Made by a program: the position numbers and the translations under genes. Source: Scolanthus callimorphus (taxonomy: Eukaryota; Cnidaria; Anthozoa; Actiniaria; Edwardsiidae). Taken from it: a DNA stretch of 64,000 nucleotides. Position 1 is the stretch's first letter. Every line of letters starts with the position of its first letter. A model generated the notes under the pieces. That model did not search any database. It was not told the DNA's origin and worked only from the letters and a program-made list of their open reading frames with translations. Below are positions 1-11,628 of this stretch, in pieces. The DNA lies in assembly GCA_033964015.1 (NCBI GenBank), contig CM066921.1:22611355-22675354 (forward strand), read 5' to 3'.

Positions 1-212
1 TACAGTTGTTGTATTTGAAACACAATCTCAAGTTTGGCAGTAACTGTTCAAAATTAAATTTTTTAAATTATATATTGTTTATACATGGATCTATCTTAAA
101 AGCAGAGGAATGGCAACTGTTGGGAAAACACCCATTGAACCTTTCCAAGCCTATACCTTAATTACTTCTGTCACAGTATAGAGAAATGATGTTCAAAAGA
201 ACATATGCATTT

Positions 213-392
213 TGTGAAGGCGTGGGTACCCTTGCCCACACTGGCCGAGAAGGCCTGAGTCGAGCAGACGAGCGGCGATGACACGTTGTCGAAAAGCGGT
301 TAGAGGCTAAAAGAAACCCTGTGAAACTTAATTGAAAGACCAAATAAAAACTACTTCGAGTGAGCTTGAAGTACCCACGACTAGTTATTACA
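213..392 (+). repeat. 5' LTR of element 1
   Basis: 180 bp, TG...CA ends, matching 7492-7671 with two substitutions seen by eye. It contains an AATAAA at 343-348, a possible polyadenylation signal. No TATA box is obvious. Confidence 0.93.
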
Positions 393-393
393 T

Positions 394-411
394 TGGTGGC
401 AGCGACTGGGA
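394..411 (+). other. Primer-binding site of element 1
   Basis: TGGTGGCAGCGACTGGGA starts two bases after the 5' LTR. It begins with TGG, complementary to the CCA tail of a tRNA, and the next bases resemble the complement of a tRNA-Leu acceptor end. The exact tRNA is inferred, not verified. Confidence 0.7.
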
Positions 412-417
412 TTGAAA

Positions 418-1557
418 ATGGGCGACAAACAAGGCGAAACAGAGGAGAAAAAAGGTTCAAGTCGGTAAGGGAAAATCACCAGCTCAGTCAACAGAACCGG
501 GACCGTCCAAGGTAAAAACGGAAAAAGTCGACTCGAGTGACAATTCAGTTGAAATCCTTGCTAGCACACTAGCAGAAGCTCTGAAATCTGTTGTTAGTTC
601 TCACGTGTCAGTGAATTCTGAGGCTACATCGAGTGCAAGGAATGTGAAGCCTCCTCGTGTTTATTCTATTGGGCATAATTTTAAAACATGGTTATCACAG
701 TTTATGCAATATATCAACTTGTTGAAGGCCAAAGAAGCTGACCGTAAGGCTTATCTACTAACTCTCTTAGACCAAGCTTTTAGAGCGGTTGAACTTTTGC
801 GTTTGCCGGAAGAATTATCATTCAGTGAATTCACTGCACGCCTCATTCATCGTTTTGATTCATGCAAGTCTAAGGAAGATTATAAATTACAACTCAGGGG
901 AAGGCGCCAACATAATTCAGAGGACATAAACACTTTTGCTGATTCCATAATGGAGCTAGTTGAGAATGCCTACCCGGAGGCAGAATACAGTTTCAAGGCG
1001 GAATTAGCAAAGGATCATTTTATCCAGGGTGTAGATATAAATGATGAGATGAGGGAGAGGGTATTTATTAGTGAGCCCACCATACTGGCTGAGGCAGTCC
1101 ATAAGGTGCACCAGATCCAGAGTGCACATAAGGCCTGTACATCTAGTCAAGGTAATAAAGGGGGTAGATCAGTCAATGCCCTATCCAGGGGTGGAGAAGA
1201 TAAGACAAGGTCAGAGATCCAGGAATTGAAGGAATTAGTCCTAGCTATGAATAACAAGATCCAAGCTCTAGAGGGCAAAATGGCTCCCAAACCCAATAGG
1301 CGAGAAAATATCCAGTGCTTTGCTTGCCAAGCCTATGGTCATTTTGCACGCGAATGCCGTCCAATGTCCAGGGGGGCAGTGGGGTTTCGGGAAACGGGAG
1401 AGGGGGTCTGCCGAGGGGCAGCCAGGCTCCTCAGAACTAGACATGTCCGCCCCTTCTCAAGTACATGTTGCCAGTCAGCAGGAAACACAAGTCCGAGTAA
1501 AGTTGTTTCAGTGATATCAGATTCTGGGGTTTTCATAACTGCACCCGTACGGACGAT
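418..1557 (+). pseudogene. gag: gag of element 1 (capsid plus zinc knuckle), frameshifted
   Basis: An ATG at 418 opens in one frame, but the long Gag frame (open across 605-1615) is one base off. The change falls at the A-run near 447-453. The Gag frame encodes a charged N-terminus, a helical capsid-like region (about 650-1120) and one CCHC zinc knuckle, CX2CX4HX4C, at about 1317-1358, the usual retrotransposon nucleocapsid motif that binds element RNA. After the knuckle, around a G-run near 1370, different frames carry sensible sequence, so a second break is likely. The 3' end is cut by the DNA element starting at 1558. Identification rests on position and the knuckle; the capsid itself is divergent. 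Confidence 0.8.
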
Positions 1558-4370
1558 GAGGCTATGCTGCATCGCCGCAGGAACGCTAATTTGCAATGCA
1601 CTCAACGCTGCATAAGCACTGCAGCATCCATGCTTTCACTGCACTGCACGAGTTACGAAAAATGACTGTACAATTGATGCATGAGCAATGCTGAGCGCTG
1701 CACAAAAAGCCACACAAAACCCTTTAAAAATCATAGCATTGCTGCCGCAGTGCTCAGCATCGATGCGTGAGCACTGCGCCATCAATACAGATTGTTTCTA
1801 AATTCTTAGCATGCACATCAGTCGTCACCTTTTCTACATCAATTATCACACTGGCTCTGTTTACTCAAACGTCACGCACTTTACACCGTTATATATCTGC
1901 ATAATATCGGGGCGTTTTATCCCTTACAGTGCTTGTCCAAGAAAATTTCCGTTAACCAAAGATCTTCATGTCGTAGTCTCTTTACAGTGCGTGTCCAAGC
2001 GGATAAACAAGTCGTTCAAGTCGCCTCTGTGTCGTAGTCTCTTTGCAGTGCGTGTCCAAGCCGATAAACAAGTCGTTCAAGTCGCCTCTTTGCCGTGGTG
2101 CATTTGTTCCGTATATTTAGTCACCCGCAGTCGAGGGGTACATCCTGCTGATACTTGAGTAAATTGCACTACTAAACTCAGCAGTTTTGTTTTCACCTGA
2201 GTGTCATGTAAAGCTTCCTATTGCTTTCTCGTCTTTGGCCCATTTTTCTTCTCTTGGAATGATTCCGTGGTTTTCTTTGAGTTTCCTTTCCAGTTTTAGT
2301 ATAGGGAGTTCCGCTGCATCTCATTTTCGGTTCGCTTTCTCTCCGACGAGCTTCTATAAGTTTAATCATGTATCTCATTAGCTCCGCCTTGATTTCTGCA
2401 AAAAAAAAGTTAAACCTTAGAGACCAAAAGCCGTCCTCTTGTCCCGAGTTTCTTTTGTCCCGAGACAAAAGTGTGTACGATGTTTCCGAGTACTTAGCCG
2501 CTCGGGCACATGTCGGGCACATCTTAGTGTCACATGACGTGTCCTAGTGCCGTAGCTTTACACACTCTTGACTGACAGCTATTCAAAGCCGTTAGTTCGG
2601 CGCGCCAGATCAAGAACAGATTTTGAAATTATTGAACTGTACGCAACGCTTTCTTTCTATTTGTTTTAGCTTCAGGCCGATGAATATGAATGATTTAGCT
2701 TTTATTAACAAAAAAGGTATTTCGTAAGCGGATATATCGGCAAAATGCTTATGTTTGGTACCACCACAACAACAGTGTTGTAACAAAACATGTACAAAAA
2801 AATTGTGAGTTTTGAATCGTACTAGTAATCTCTCTTACCTCCGATTTTGACCACTTTTGTCTGTCACAGCTTCCCCTCCGTTTCTAGCATTGCACTGTTG
2901 CTCTCTCTTTGAAATCATTTCGGTATTTTGACATAGGCATCACGTTAAATTCCTGTTCATTTCCGTTGACACGCTTGCAGATGGTTGGTCTCAAAACGTA
3001 TTTGAATGGCCCGCGAGCGCTAGCTACGGTAGTATGCAGCAAGTCCAATAGGGCAGAACTATTAGTTACCGTCAGTCAAATCTTGTGCTAGCCAATTAGA
3101 TTCAACTGTTGTGTAAGTTATCTGATCCCGTAAAATTCCTCAACTGATTTCTGTAGAAAGCATGCTTCATATTTTTAAAATGAGTTAGTTCTGATGAAGG
3201 GATCTTTGATACCACCTAAATATATGTTATCAATGAGAGGTAACAGTTCCTTTAGAAGGTTGCAGTAAAGTTTCAAAGCATTTCCACTACAGAGATAAAG
3301 TTTTAGCTTTCGTGATCTCTTATCTTCGGTCAAATCTCTCACGAGAGTTTCGCCTTTAGGAGACACGGACACAAATTCACCGCAATAAACCTCAACAAAT
3401 AGGTCTTAAAGGGCACTCCACCTCCTAAGAGATCCGCTAAAAAGATGTCTTTGTTTTTTTTCTAAATAGGCGAATGTTCTTGCCGTGTTTTTCTTATCCT
3501 CGGGGAATTATTCTTGGGCAGTGAAATCCTATCTATAACCGCGTCAATAACTTGTTAATAGCCATCATTCATCAGCACGTTATAAAACCCAGAACACTAG
3601 AACTTTTCGAATTAACCTCTATGGAGTACACATTGAGCTTTAATTGCCTGCGAACCTCAAACACCGAAAAACGTTTGTTGGCTTGTAAGAGAAAAATAAA
3701 GCGAGAATTATCGTGCATTGCGCACTCCTAACAGATTATTATAGTAAACTGATCTCGCCCGTGTCAATCGTTACTCAGCGTTTCCACAGATAACCATTCA
3801 TTAGCGCGCGGGCTGAAGTGCACATGAAGACTGATTTCAGGAACATGAATTCCTTTTATCTGGAAGTAATGTCATCATTTCAATGGCTTCTGGGCACGGC
3901 AGTTTGTGTTCAGTGTGTCTTGTAGAAATTGCGGTTTCTTTGTGTACACCAAAACGCTCTATTTGATTGTCACGAAAACTTCAGGGATATTCAATTTTAC
4001 GGGTAAGGTTAACAATTCAAATTCTTGAATTTGTGCTCATTTCATATAAAAACTAAAGTGGCAGTGTTTACGCAGTTATCGGCAGCGATGATTTTTCAAT
4101 GCATGTACAATGCTTTCTCTGCAAAGGAATCCGAGTCACATAAAAGAGACCCGACCTAGATGATTTTTGACAGCAGCGTTAACGCAGCTTTCTGCAGCGT
4201 TGCCTTATCAATGCTCAAGAAATGCTTCCTCTGCAAGCAACTCTAGGTTATCTTGTGCAGCGTTGCAATTTTTTCGATGTCTGCCCAAGTAATGCCTGAT
4301 CGCTGCATAATCAATGGCTAATCAATGCGCAGTCAAAATTAGCGTTCCTGCAGCGATGCAGCATAGCCTC
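1558..4370. mobile_element. Non-autonomous DNA element with 33-bp terminal inverted repeats, inserted in element 1
   Basis: The ends 1558-1590 and 4338-4370 are inverted repeats of 33 bp with one mismatch (outer sequence GAGGCTATGCTGCATCG). The insertion separates Gag from protease, so element 1 was the target. Both subterminal zones (about 1590-1790 and 4080-4330) are dense in variants of GCAGCGTTGC and AATGC, a pattern seen in transposons whose transposase binds subterminal repeats. I see no transposase. Target duplication is unclear: TACGG flanks both ends a few bases out but may be chance. The superfamily is unassigned. Confidence 0.8.
1970..2091. repeat. 61-bp tandem duplication inside the DNA element
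   Basis: Two copies starting GTCGTAGTCTCTTT at 1970 and 2031 differ at only a few positions. A third, degraded partial copy precedes them around 1921-1942 (CAGTGCTTGTCCAAG). Confidence 0.85.
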
Positions 4371-5423
4371 AGCGATCCTACGGGTGGGCTGGTCAATCAC
4401 CAAGTCATGCCTGTACTTTTGGACACAGGAGCTACGGTTAGTGTTCTAAGCGAAAAAGCATGGATGAGAAGTGGCATGGTGTCGGAACTTACCCCAGTGT
4501 CTGATGCCCTAACCACTGCTAATGGTGATATGATAACAGTCCTGGGAAAAACCAGGGTGAGGTTGCGCCTAGGCAAATTCGATGGTTACTGGAACATTAT
4601 CATAGCGCGGGGATTGGCTCATGATTGCTTGTTGGGGTCGGATTTCTTCCAGCACCACAGGTGCCAGATTTGTTATGACACAGGAACTTTTGCTCTGTTA
4701 GGGGCAGAGGTACCTATACGATTGCAGATTGGGAACCCTGTGGTGTGCAAGGTATACCTTGAACATGAAGTTGAGATAAAACCGGGAATGGAACAAATAG
4801 TAAATGTGTCCTTGGAGGGAGGGTCAGAACAGAACAATGGGAGTCCTGGTATGTTAGAGGGGTTACATGATGATAACAGGTCCGAGGTTGTTATTGCAAG
4901 GGCAATGGTTGTCCCACGTGATAGCGGTACAGTGATTCGTTTGGGGAACTTTTCGGACAAGACTGTCAAACTTGGGACAAGCACCCCTATTGCGCAATAT
5001 AGCCCCCTTTCTGGAATGAGACTTGAGTCAGTTAATTTCGTGGAGCATGAGAGAACTGGGACCGAGGAATCAGAATATTCGGGAGAAAATAGGCATGCAA
5101 CGAGTACTGGGGTAAAGGAAGAAACCGAGGAACAACCTTTTGTTTTTGAAGATGACAATTTAACCAAGGAACAGAGAGACCAGTTTGGTTCTCTTTTGTG
5201 TGAGTTTAGAGATGTTTTTGCTAGCAGCAATTCAGATTTAGGAAGGACCGATATTTTGGAACACCACATTCATGTCAGCAATTCCGCACCAATCAAACAA
5301 CCGCCTAGAAGGGTACCCCCTCATCTTCGGGAGGAGATTGACAGACAGCTAGATTCCCTGCTTGCTCAAAATCGAATTGAGCCTATCGATCCCAAAGCCC
5401 GTGGAGTAGCGCGATTGTTCTAG
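4371..5423 (+). pseudogene. pol: Aspartic protease and start of reverse transcriptase, element 1
   Basis: The reading frame resumes to the right of the DNA element. LLDTGATVSVL (near 4417-4450) is the catalytic D-T-G loop of a retropepsin. The later LLGSDFF resembles the second conserved protease strand. From about 5150 the frame enters the linker and N-terminal reverse-transcriptase region, with a DVFA/DLGRT-like motif common before Gypsy RT. The frame ends at 5423 while homology continues one frame over, so a frameshift lies near 5400. The protease would cut the Gag-Pol polyprotein during particle maturation. Confidence 0.85.
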
Positions 5424-5844
5424 TTCGTAAACCTGATGGCTCTTATCGCATGTGTCTGGACTACCGTGCTTTAAACCGCTGTACAGAGAAGGATGCATAC
5501 CCGATGATGAGGACGGATGACGCCCTAGAAGCGTGGACGGCGCCCACTGGTTTTCATGCCTAGATCTGGCATCAGGGTATTGGCAGATGAAGGTTGCAGA
5601 AGAGGACAGACCCAAGACAGCGTTCTCGACCCACAGAGGCCAGTTCCAGTGGACCGTGATGCCTTTCGGGTTGACTAATGGGCCAGCTAGTTTCCAGCGC
5701 CTCATGAATATCGTGCTGAGCGGCCTGACGTGGACCCATTGTCTCGTTTATATTGATGACATCATCGTGTGGTCCCAGTCCTTTGAAGAACATCTTGAGC
5801 GCCTGCGACTAGTGTTTCAGAGGATTGCACAAGTATTGCAGTGA
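5404..5844 (+). pseudogene. pol: Reverse transcriptase core, element 1
   Basis: Two frames carry it. From about 5404 to 5525 one frame has VRKPDGSYRMCLDYRALN, the RT fingers. From about 5530 another has LDLASGYWQ, MPFGLTNGPASFQ and the catalytic YIDDIIV (about 5750-5771). It ends at 5844 right after the palm. Thumb, connection, RNase H and the first part of the integrase zinc domain are absent, so RT is not functional here. Confidence 0.88.
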
Positions 5845-6805
5845 ATGCTTGACTTGCGCTAAGTGCAAGCTGCGGAAGAAGCCCGTAGCACCGTTACAGG
5901 CCATGGTTTCATCCTATCCCATGCAAAGAGTTCATGTTGATGTTGTCGGCCCGCTACCACGAACGAAGAAAGGGTATAATTACATCTTGACCTTACAGTG
6001 TAGTTTCACAAAATGGGCGGAGGCGTATCCCATTCCCAACCAGAAAGCGCCTACATGTGCCAGGATCCTTGTAAAGAACTGGGTGTGTCGGTTCGGTGTG
6101 CCAGACAGTATCCACTCCGACAAGGGGACCAACTTCAAGTCAAAGGTTTTCGCCGAGATGTGCAAGCTGCTTCAGATGAATAAGTCCAGAACAACATCGT
6201 ATCATCCCCAAGGTAATGGTCAGATAGAAAATGTACACCGAACCCTGAAGAGCATGCTAATGGCAAGGTTAGAGAAACACCATAACCGCTGGGATGAGGA
6301 GTTAGACTACTGCATGATGGCTTACCGTAGTAGTGTGCATGCGTCCACGGGGCACACCCCCTTTGAACTCATGTTTGGAAGGGAAATGCGGATCCCGCTC
6401 GATGTCATGATGGGGGAGGGATTAGAGGACAACGTTCGAGAGCAGTCTTACACCAAATTTGTTGGCGATTTACGAGGTCATTTGGTGGATGCTTACCAGG
6501 AGGTTCGGGAGAATTTGCAAGTGGCCCAGCGTAGACAAAAGGATGCGTTTGACAAAGGAGTGCGTCACACAGTGTATAATCCAAGAGATCAAGTGCTCAA
6601 CTACTCACCACATTTAAAACAAGGAGAAGCAAAGAAATTCCATCGAAATTGGGAGGGCCCATATGAAGTTGTTGAACGAGTAACGGAAGTTACATACCGA
6701 ATCCGAAAACCAAGATCCAAAAAGACATTGGTCGTCCACTTCAACAACTTGCGTCTTTACAAGAGATCGGACCAAGAGGAACCCCCTGCGGAGCAGAACA
6801 AGTAA
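5825..6805 (+). pseudogene. pol: Integrase of element 1, N-terminally truncated
   Basis: This 326-codon frame starts inside the zinc-binding domain (CX2C in CLTCAKCK), joined directly to RT by an internal deletion. The catalytic triad is visible: D in HVDVVGPL, D in HSDKGTNF and E in GQIENVHRTLK, spaced as in DD35E integrases. A GPY/F-type module (FHRNWEGPYEVVERV) lies near the C-terminus. The enzyme would join element cDNA to host DNA. The catalytic core is open, but the histidines of the zinc domain are lost with the deletion. Confidence 0.9.
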
Positions 6806-6808
6806 ACT

Positions 6809-7379
6809 GTGAGTACGCAAGAGAAAGCTGCGGAGATCGAGGAAGACGAGGCAGAAGATGATGGCCCATTCGGCGACTCGGGTTACGACACAATCGTGCA
6901 GCTTGATCTCCAGGATTCAGGTGTTGAAGTGCAGGTCGCACAGGACCACGCTGGTGATCGCAGTGAGACCAACGACGAGGAATCGTTGCAGCAAACCACG
7001 CCTATGGAGGTCAGAAACGGCCACTCTACAGAGGACTTGACGCAGAACACTCTTTCGGGGGAGTCGCCTACAGGTGATTCCAAATGCGGCCTTGCGGATG
7101 CCATATCGGATGTCGTGATTGAGGACGGAGGTAGCGACGAGTCTGGTTCAGAATCTGAGATGGCAGAAGAAAGGAGGCAAGTACCGGCGACCCCCAGATC
7201 GATACGGCGACTGGGTGGTTTACAGTCTGGAGATGCGCGATATGATGTCTAAGTTGAATGATCGCCTGCAACTGTTAGAGGCGCAGAAAAGCCACGAACG
7301 TTGCCGGTTAGCAAAGCTCAAGTCTAAGCTTTTGAAGAAAGCTCGCAAGCTACGAGATAAACTTATACGAGGACAGTAG
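6809..7379 (+). pseudogene. Acidic C-terminal tail of pol, element 1
   Basis: After the stop at 6805 an acidic, low-complexity frame runs to 7252. An overlapping frame from 7119 to 7379 ends in a basic helical segment (about 7240-7375, rich in L, K and R in a coiled-coil-like spacing). RRPPDRYGDW in the second frame resembles basic tails seen after some Gypsy integrases. I infer a frameshift near 7160-7200. No enzymatic domain is visible. Confidence 0.45.
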
Positions 7380-7480
7380 AAATCCAAGGATATTTATGAC
7401 ACTGAAACATTTTCCATTTATATTATTGTTGTTATTGTTAAAATTAACTTTACACTGAAACCGGAGGTTCCCCCATATTG

Positions 7481-7491
7481 AGGGGGGATGG
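7481..7491 (+). other. Polypurine tract of element 1
   Basis: AGGGGGGATGG abuts the 3' LTR. This is the expected site for plus-strand DNA priming. Confidence 0.8.
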
Positions 7492-7671
7492 TGTGAAGGC
7501 GTGGGTACCCTTGCCCACACTGGCCGAGAAGGCCTGAGTCGAGCAGGCGAGCGGCGATGACACGTTGTCGAAAAGCGGTTAGAGGCTAAAAGAAACCCTG
7601 TGAAACTTGATTGAAAGACCAAATAAAAACTACTTCGAGTGAGCTTGAAGTACCCACGACTAGTTATTACA
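7492..7671 (+). repeat. 3' LTR of element 1
   Basis: 180 bp, matches 213-392 except two substitutions. It is followed by the ATTT target repeat at 7672-7675. Confidence 0.93.
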
Positions 7672-7675
7672 ATTT

Positions 7676-8383
7676 CATTTATTTAAGAACTTGGCAGCTC
7701 CAAACAAATCCAAAACGTATTAAAATACTGATAGGTCAGCTAGCTACAACAAAGCATGCCCAATGCATATACCTTCGTTCATATTTCTTATTTGTTCTTA
7801 TTCATTTCTGGACCATGGGACCACATTCATCACATGTGCTACATGTAAAACTTGATGAAAAGGAATTATCCCAGTCTTTACCTTGATGCAAAACAGCTCC
7901 AGGTACTGGTCATGACAGAGGGCAAGTTTGGTTTGCGTTGAGCTCACCTGAATACACAAGTTAATCTTGGGGTTATAAACAATTATATTTTTATTAAATG
8001 TGGTTTTTGTTTATCCGAAATAAGCAAGGTCGAGGTTGTTGATGACACTTGCCAAAGCCTTGCTTATTTGTATAACCAAATTCAATAATACGCTGTTTTA
8101 CTATACTGGTACATCGTTTCAAAGAAAAGGTCAACTTAATATATCTTGTGCATGTAAGCTTACTGAAAATAATCAAAGCATATAGCTATAAGGGTAGCGA
8201 TGGGTACCTTAAAAGTTGGAAAGTCTCGGCAAATATTGTAAAAGCTCACAATCTTAGCATTTTTTCACTTGTCTCAGAGTCTCGTTTTTTCTCAGAATTT
8301 TGGCTGTCTCTGAGTCTCGAATTTTTATTTTTTGACTTGTAAGCAAAGCAAGATACCATCAGATGATACCACTGGATAATTAC
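7676..8383. other. Intergenic, nothing recognised
   Basis: AT-rich sequence with no supported gene. ORFs in it are short and lack motifs. TCTCAGAGTCTCG-type words recur near 8275-8320 and, loosely, near 9500-9570. Confidence 0.5.
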
Positions 8384-8567
8384 TAAATAAACCCCTTCTG
8401 GCGGCTGTAATATTGGCGAATAATGTCCAAGGATGAAAAATGGTACGAAAAATGAACAGTTGGCCGAGAAGCTAAGCTTCGAGGGCAACTGTGAAATTTT
8501 GAGGGCCATTTTTCATCCCCGGACATTATCTGCCAATATTACAGCAAACCAAGAAGGGGTTTATTTA
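8384..8567. mobile_element. Fold-back MITE with about 60-bp arms
   Basis: The left arm begins TAAATAAACCCCTTCTGG, and the right arm ends with its near complement. The arms also share a GTAATATTGGC block and a GATGAAAAATGG block. About 184 bp, no coding capacity. Confidence 0.85.
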
Positions 8568-10005
8568 TTTCATATCCCAGCGACTTCACTGAAAAACTTG
8601 AGAGAGAAAAAAACATTGTGAACGTGAGAAAACCACTGAACTGCAGTACGTATGGCACGAAATCGTAAGCGGTGATTGGCTAAGATATTTTTATTCGAGC
8701 CTTGATTGGTTTACAATACCTGTCAATCAAACCCTAACGTGGGGCTAGAAGAAATCAGAGCGAATTCACAAAACACATTTACAACGCACAAGTTCTAGTG
8801 CTTTTCTGAGTGCTTTTCTACAGAAATCTAGCCCAGATTTCAGATTTTCAGGTCTAATTCCTTGCCGGACTGTTAATTTTAATTAAATTGTTCTGCAGTG
8901 AACTGAAGTATAAATAACAGCCGTGAAATGCAGAGTTGTAAAAATTAAGCGCTGCTGATTGATTGATGGACTACACTCGAAGTGGTTGAATTTTGGTTGA
9001 GCTGATTGCAAGCTGTTTTTCTATTTGCCAAGCTACGACAAAATGGTAAGTATAAAAACAATTCTTTTATCGTCATTTTGCTCTTTTTTGTTTAGTTCTT
9101 TCATTTTTTTCGTGAATGTCAAACCGAATTAACTTGGATTGAAACAACAACAAAAAAACTAACAACTTTGTAAACAATTCAAAACATTCACAGCCTGTTT
9201 AGTTGACTTTTTTTTGTTTTCCGGTGTCGCCTCAGCCACCAATTTCCGTATTTCATCAACATTCTTAGACAAAACCTTGGTTGCTTGTTTTCCATTATTT
9301 TTTAAACAGAAAATATCCAGTTTTTGCTTAAAACATTTCTCCCAGGATGGATATCACTTCCGACGGACAATATTGTCTGATATCTGTCCTGTGAAAATGC
9401 ACCACGCGATACGTTTCGACCAATGAGCACACGTTAAAATTGATCACTGGGATATAACACATGATAACTATGCACCAGTCTAACCAGTGACTTTAAACCT
9501 CGGACTCAGATTTTAAAATTTTTCAAAAGTCTTGGGCTTGGATTCTGAAACAGGGTCTCGGCATCTTGGCAAGTCTTGGATTTACCCATCACCCTAGCTA
9601 TCACGAACCCAGGAGAATGTTAGTCAAATGTTGTTCAATGTCAAAACACAATTATTATCTTCTACTCTCCTTGCCTCATTAAAAGCTGCCCTCAAGTTTG
9701 GGATGAGTGCCCACCTCAGCCAATCAGAGCACTGCATTCTCTTAATACATTCAAATTAATACAGCTTTGATTCCATCCCTCACACTTCCTGATTTAACAG
9801 ACTTCTAATATTTAATAAAATACCTTGAATTCAATCCAGTTCTCAAACTTCTTCCCATAGAATCGGAGTTTGCTTACACCTTCAACGCAACTCCCATCAC
9901 CTAAAATAAACTAGACAGAGGAAACAGAAACAAATTGTTCAGAAAATAATTATGTCCTCATCCTTTCTTTATATTTTAAAGCTTGTGATTTCTTTTTAGC
10001 GAGCA
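8568..10005. other. Intergenic, no gene established
   Basis: A TATAAATA at about 8909 and a good splice-donor context (ATG followed by GTAAGT) near 9043-9049 could mark a first exon, but I found no matching downstream exon. Otherwise nothing is recognised. Confidence 0.35.
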
Positions 10006-10214
10006 GTCATTATTTACTGGGGGAGGGGGAGGGCCGGTACCTTCTAAAATTTAGGCCCAAAAATTATCCAAAAATGATTTTCATCTGGCGCCCAAAAAAA
10101 TGCGACCCTCCCCCAGATGTGTGGCCAAAAAATTATGACCGTCCTTAAATGGATGTCCAAAAAATTGTGGCCCTCCCCACAAATTTACCAGCCCTCCCCC
10201 CAACAAATAATGAC
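10006..10214. mobile_element. MITE with G-rich terminal inverted repeats
   Basis: GTCATTATTT plus a G-run at 10006-10040 is mirrored by a C-run plus AAATAATGAC ending at 10214. The interior repeats CCAAAAAATTATG-like words. Confidence 0.75.
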
Positions 10215-11628
10215 CATACCAGACTGTACAGTCCTGTCAGCACAAGCCTGCAACCGCCGGAGCTCTGCCAGCTACTATGAATACTATTTTACATTTCACT
10301 ACTTTTCATCAGATTCTAGACAAAAGCATAATTGAGCCACTGAAATTAGCTAAACTGGGGGGCACCTTTTTTGAATAACCGCAGCTGGCTTAAAAACATG
10401 CCATTGTGTTATACTGTAATTCTAGAAAAAAATCCATAACACACCATGGAGGGACTGGAAATTCGAAAGGGCAATGGGTCAATATATTTCTTATACAATC
10501 ACAGTATTTTTCATTTGGACATTCTAGGGGGTGTGGGGTGAAGAGGTCCTTGGGTACATGTACATGTAGATCATTTCTGGAACAACACCATTTAACAACA
10601 TGGCACAGTGGATAGCCTTTGGGCAAGGCTGCAAATACATTTATATAAAAATTCTTCTTGTAATTCAGCTTTGCAAAACATGAATAGGTTCCCAAGAGGT
10701 CTTTAGGTGCATTAGTGTGGAAAGTCTGAAAAAATGGACCTCTTGTTTTATTTTGGCCACACTGACCCAATCCTGGTATAATATAGGCGAGTTCCATTGT
10801 TTACGTTTTGACTAATTTGCATAAGCATCAACCAGAATCAGGCATTCCAACGCCGCTGAAAAATGATAGGTTCTGAATGTCAAAAAGGGTGACAAATGGA
10901 ATATAAGTAGAAAATCTCAGCTCGATATCTTGTATAATAAGCGTGCAGTGCAAAGTTTGATTTGCAGAAAATGTATGGGCTAATGAGCTTTTTGCCCCCC
11001 AGTAACTGAGGCATTTTTGAAAACCCTTTAAACTATAATACAAATCCGTCAGAACTAGTTTATTACCATTCTCAGGATGTTATTTCATCACTGACTTGTT
11101 TTCGGCATGTTTTCAAGACTCACAGTGGTTCTTAAAATTGTACTTGAATAACTAGAGTGAAGTCGGCAACTCGAACATGAAAAGACTCAAAGCACGCTTT
11201 AGTCAGTTGAACATGTTTGTGCGCTATTTTCCCTCGCGCTGGAAACTTTGCATTTGAAAAAAATGCCTAAAACATATTCTCTTAAGTCTCATATAATAAT
11301 CTGGTACAAATTTCATCGCGATCGGTTTCTTATTTGAATAGTTATCAAAGGCTTTTCCAACGTTAAACTAAACTGTCGGTTCAGAAGCTTACGTTACCGA
11401 ACATACTTTTTAAACAAGCCGATTCATTCGACAAGCTTATTCAAGTCATCCCTACATAACAAAGGAAAACTAAACACACTTTTCGTGTAATACTACACCC
11501 ACACTCCACCCACACTCCACACACACTACACCCACACTACACGCCTGTAAGTGTTAACATACATCCAGACTGTATTGTTAGAGAAACAATAGGAGAAACA
11601 ATAATGTAAGAGCATTGAGAATTTTTAA
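10215..11628. other. Intergenic, no gene established
   Basis: Contains a minus-strand 135-codon frame (10390-10797) with no recognisable motif, and a short CACACTACACCC-rich tract at about 11495-11545. Nothing else is supported. Confidence 0.4.

Larger units (their letters stand above)
213..7671 (+). mobile_element. Ty3/Gypsy-type LTR retrotransposon (element 1), degraded
   Basis: Two 180-bp direct repeats (213-392 and 7492-7671) begin TGTGAAGG and end TTATTACA, and are flanked by the 4-bp direct repeat ATTT (209-212 and 7672-7675), consistent with a target-site duplication. A tRNA primer-binding site follows the 5' LTR and a G-rich polypurine tract precedes the 3' LTR. Inside, in order, are Gag with a zinc knuckle, an aspartic protease, reverse transcriptase, integrase and an acidic tail, which is the Ty3/Gypsy order. 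It cannot be autonomous: gag and pol are in several frames, thumb/RNase H are missing, and a 2.8-kb DNA element sits between Gag and protease. I counted two LTR differences in 180 bp, so the insertion is fairly young. Confidence 0.93.

Noticed and set aside
1540..4390. TACGG as target duplication of the DNA element in element 1
   Set aside because: It lies several bases outside the inverted repeats at unequal distances, so it may be chance.
9040..9055. Start-codon-only first exon (ATG directly before GTAAGT) with upstream TATAAATA
   Set aside because: No downstream exon could be linked to it, so a gene is not supported.
10390..10797. 135-codon minus-strand ORF
   Set aside because: No motif, no splice context, composition typical of the surrounding AT-rich DNA.
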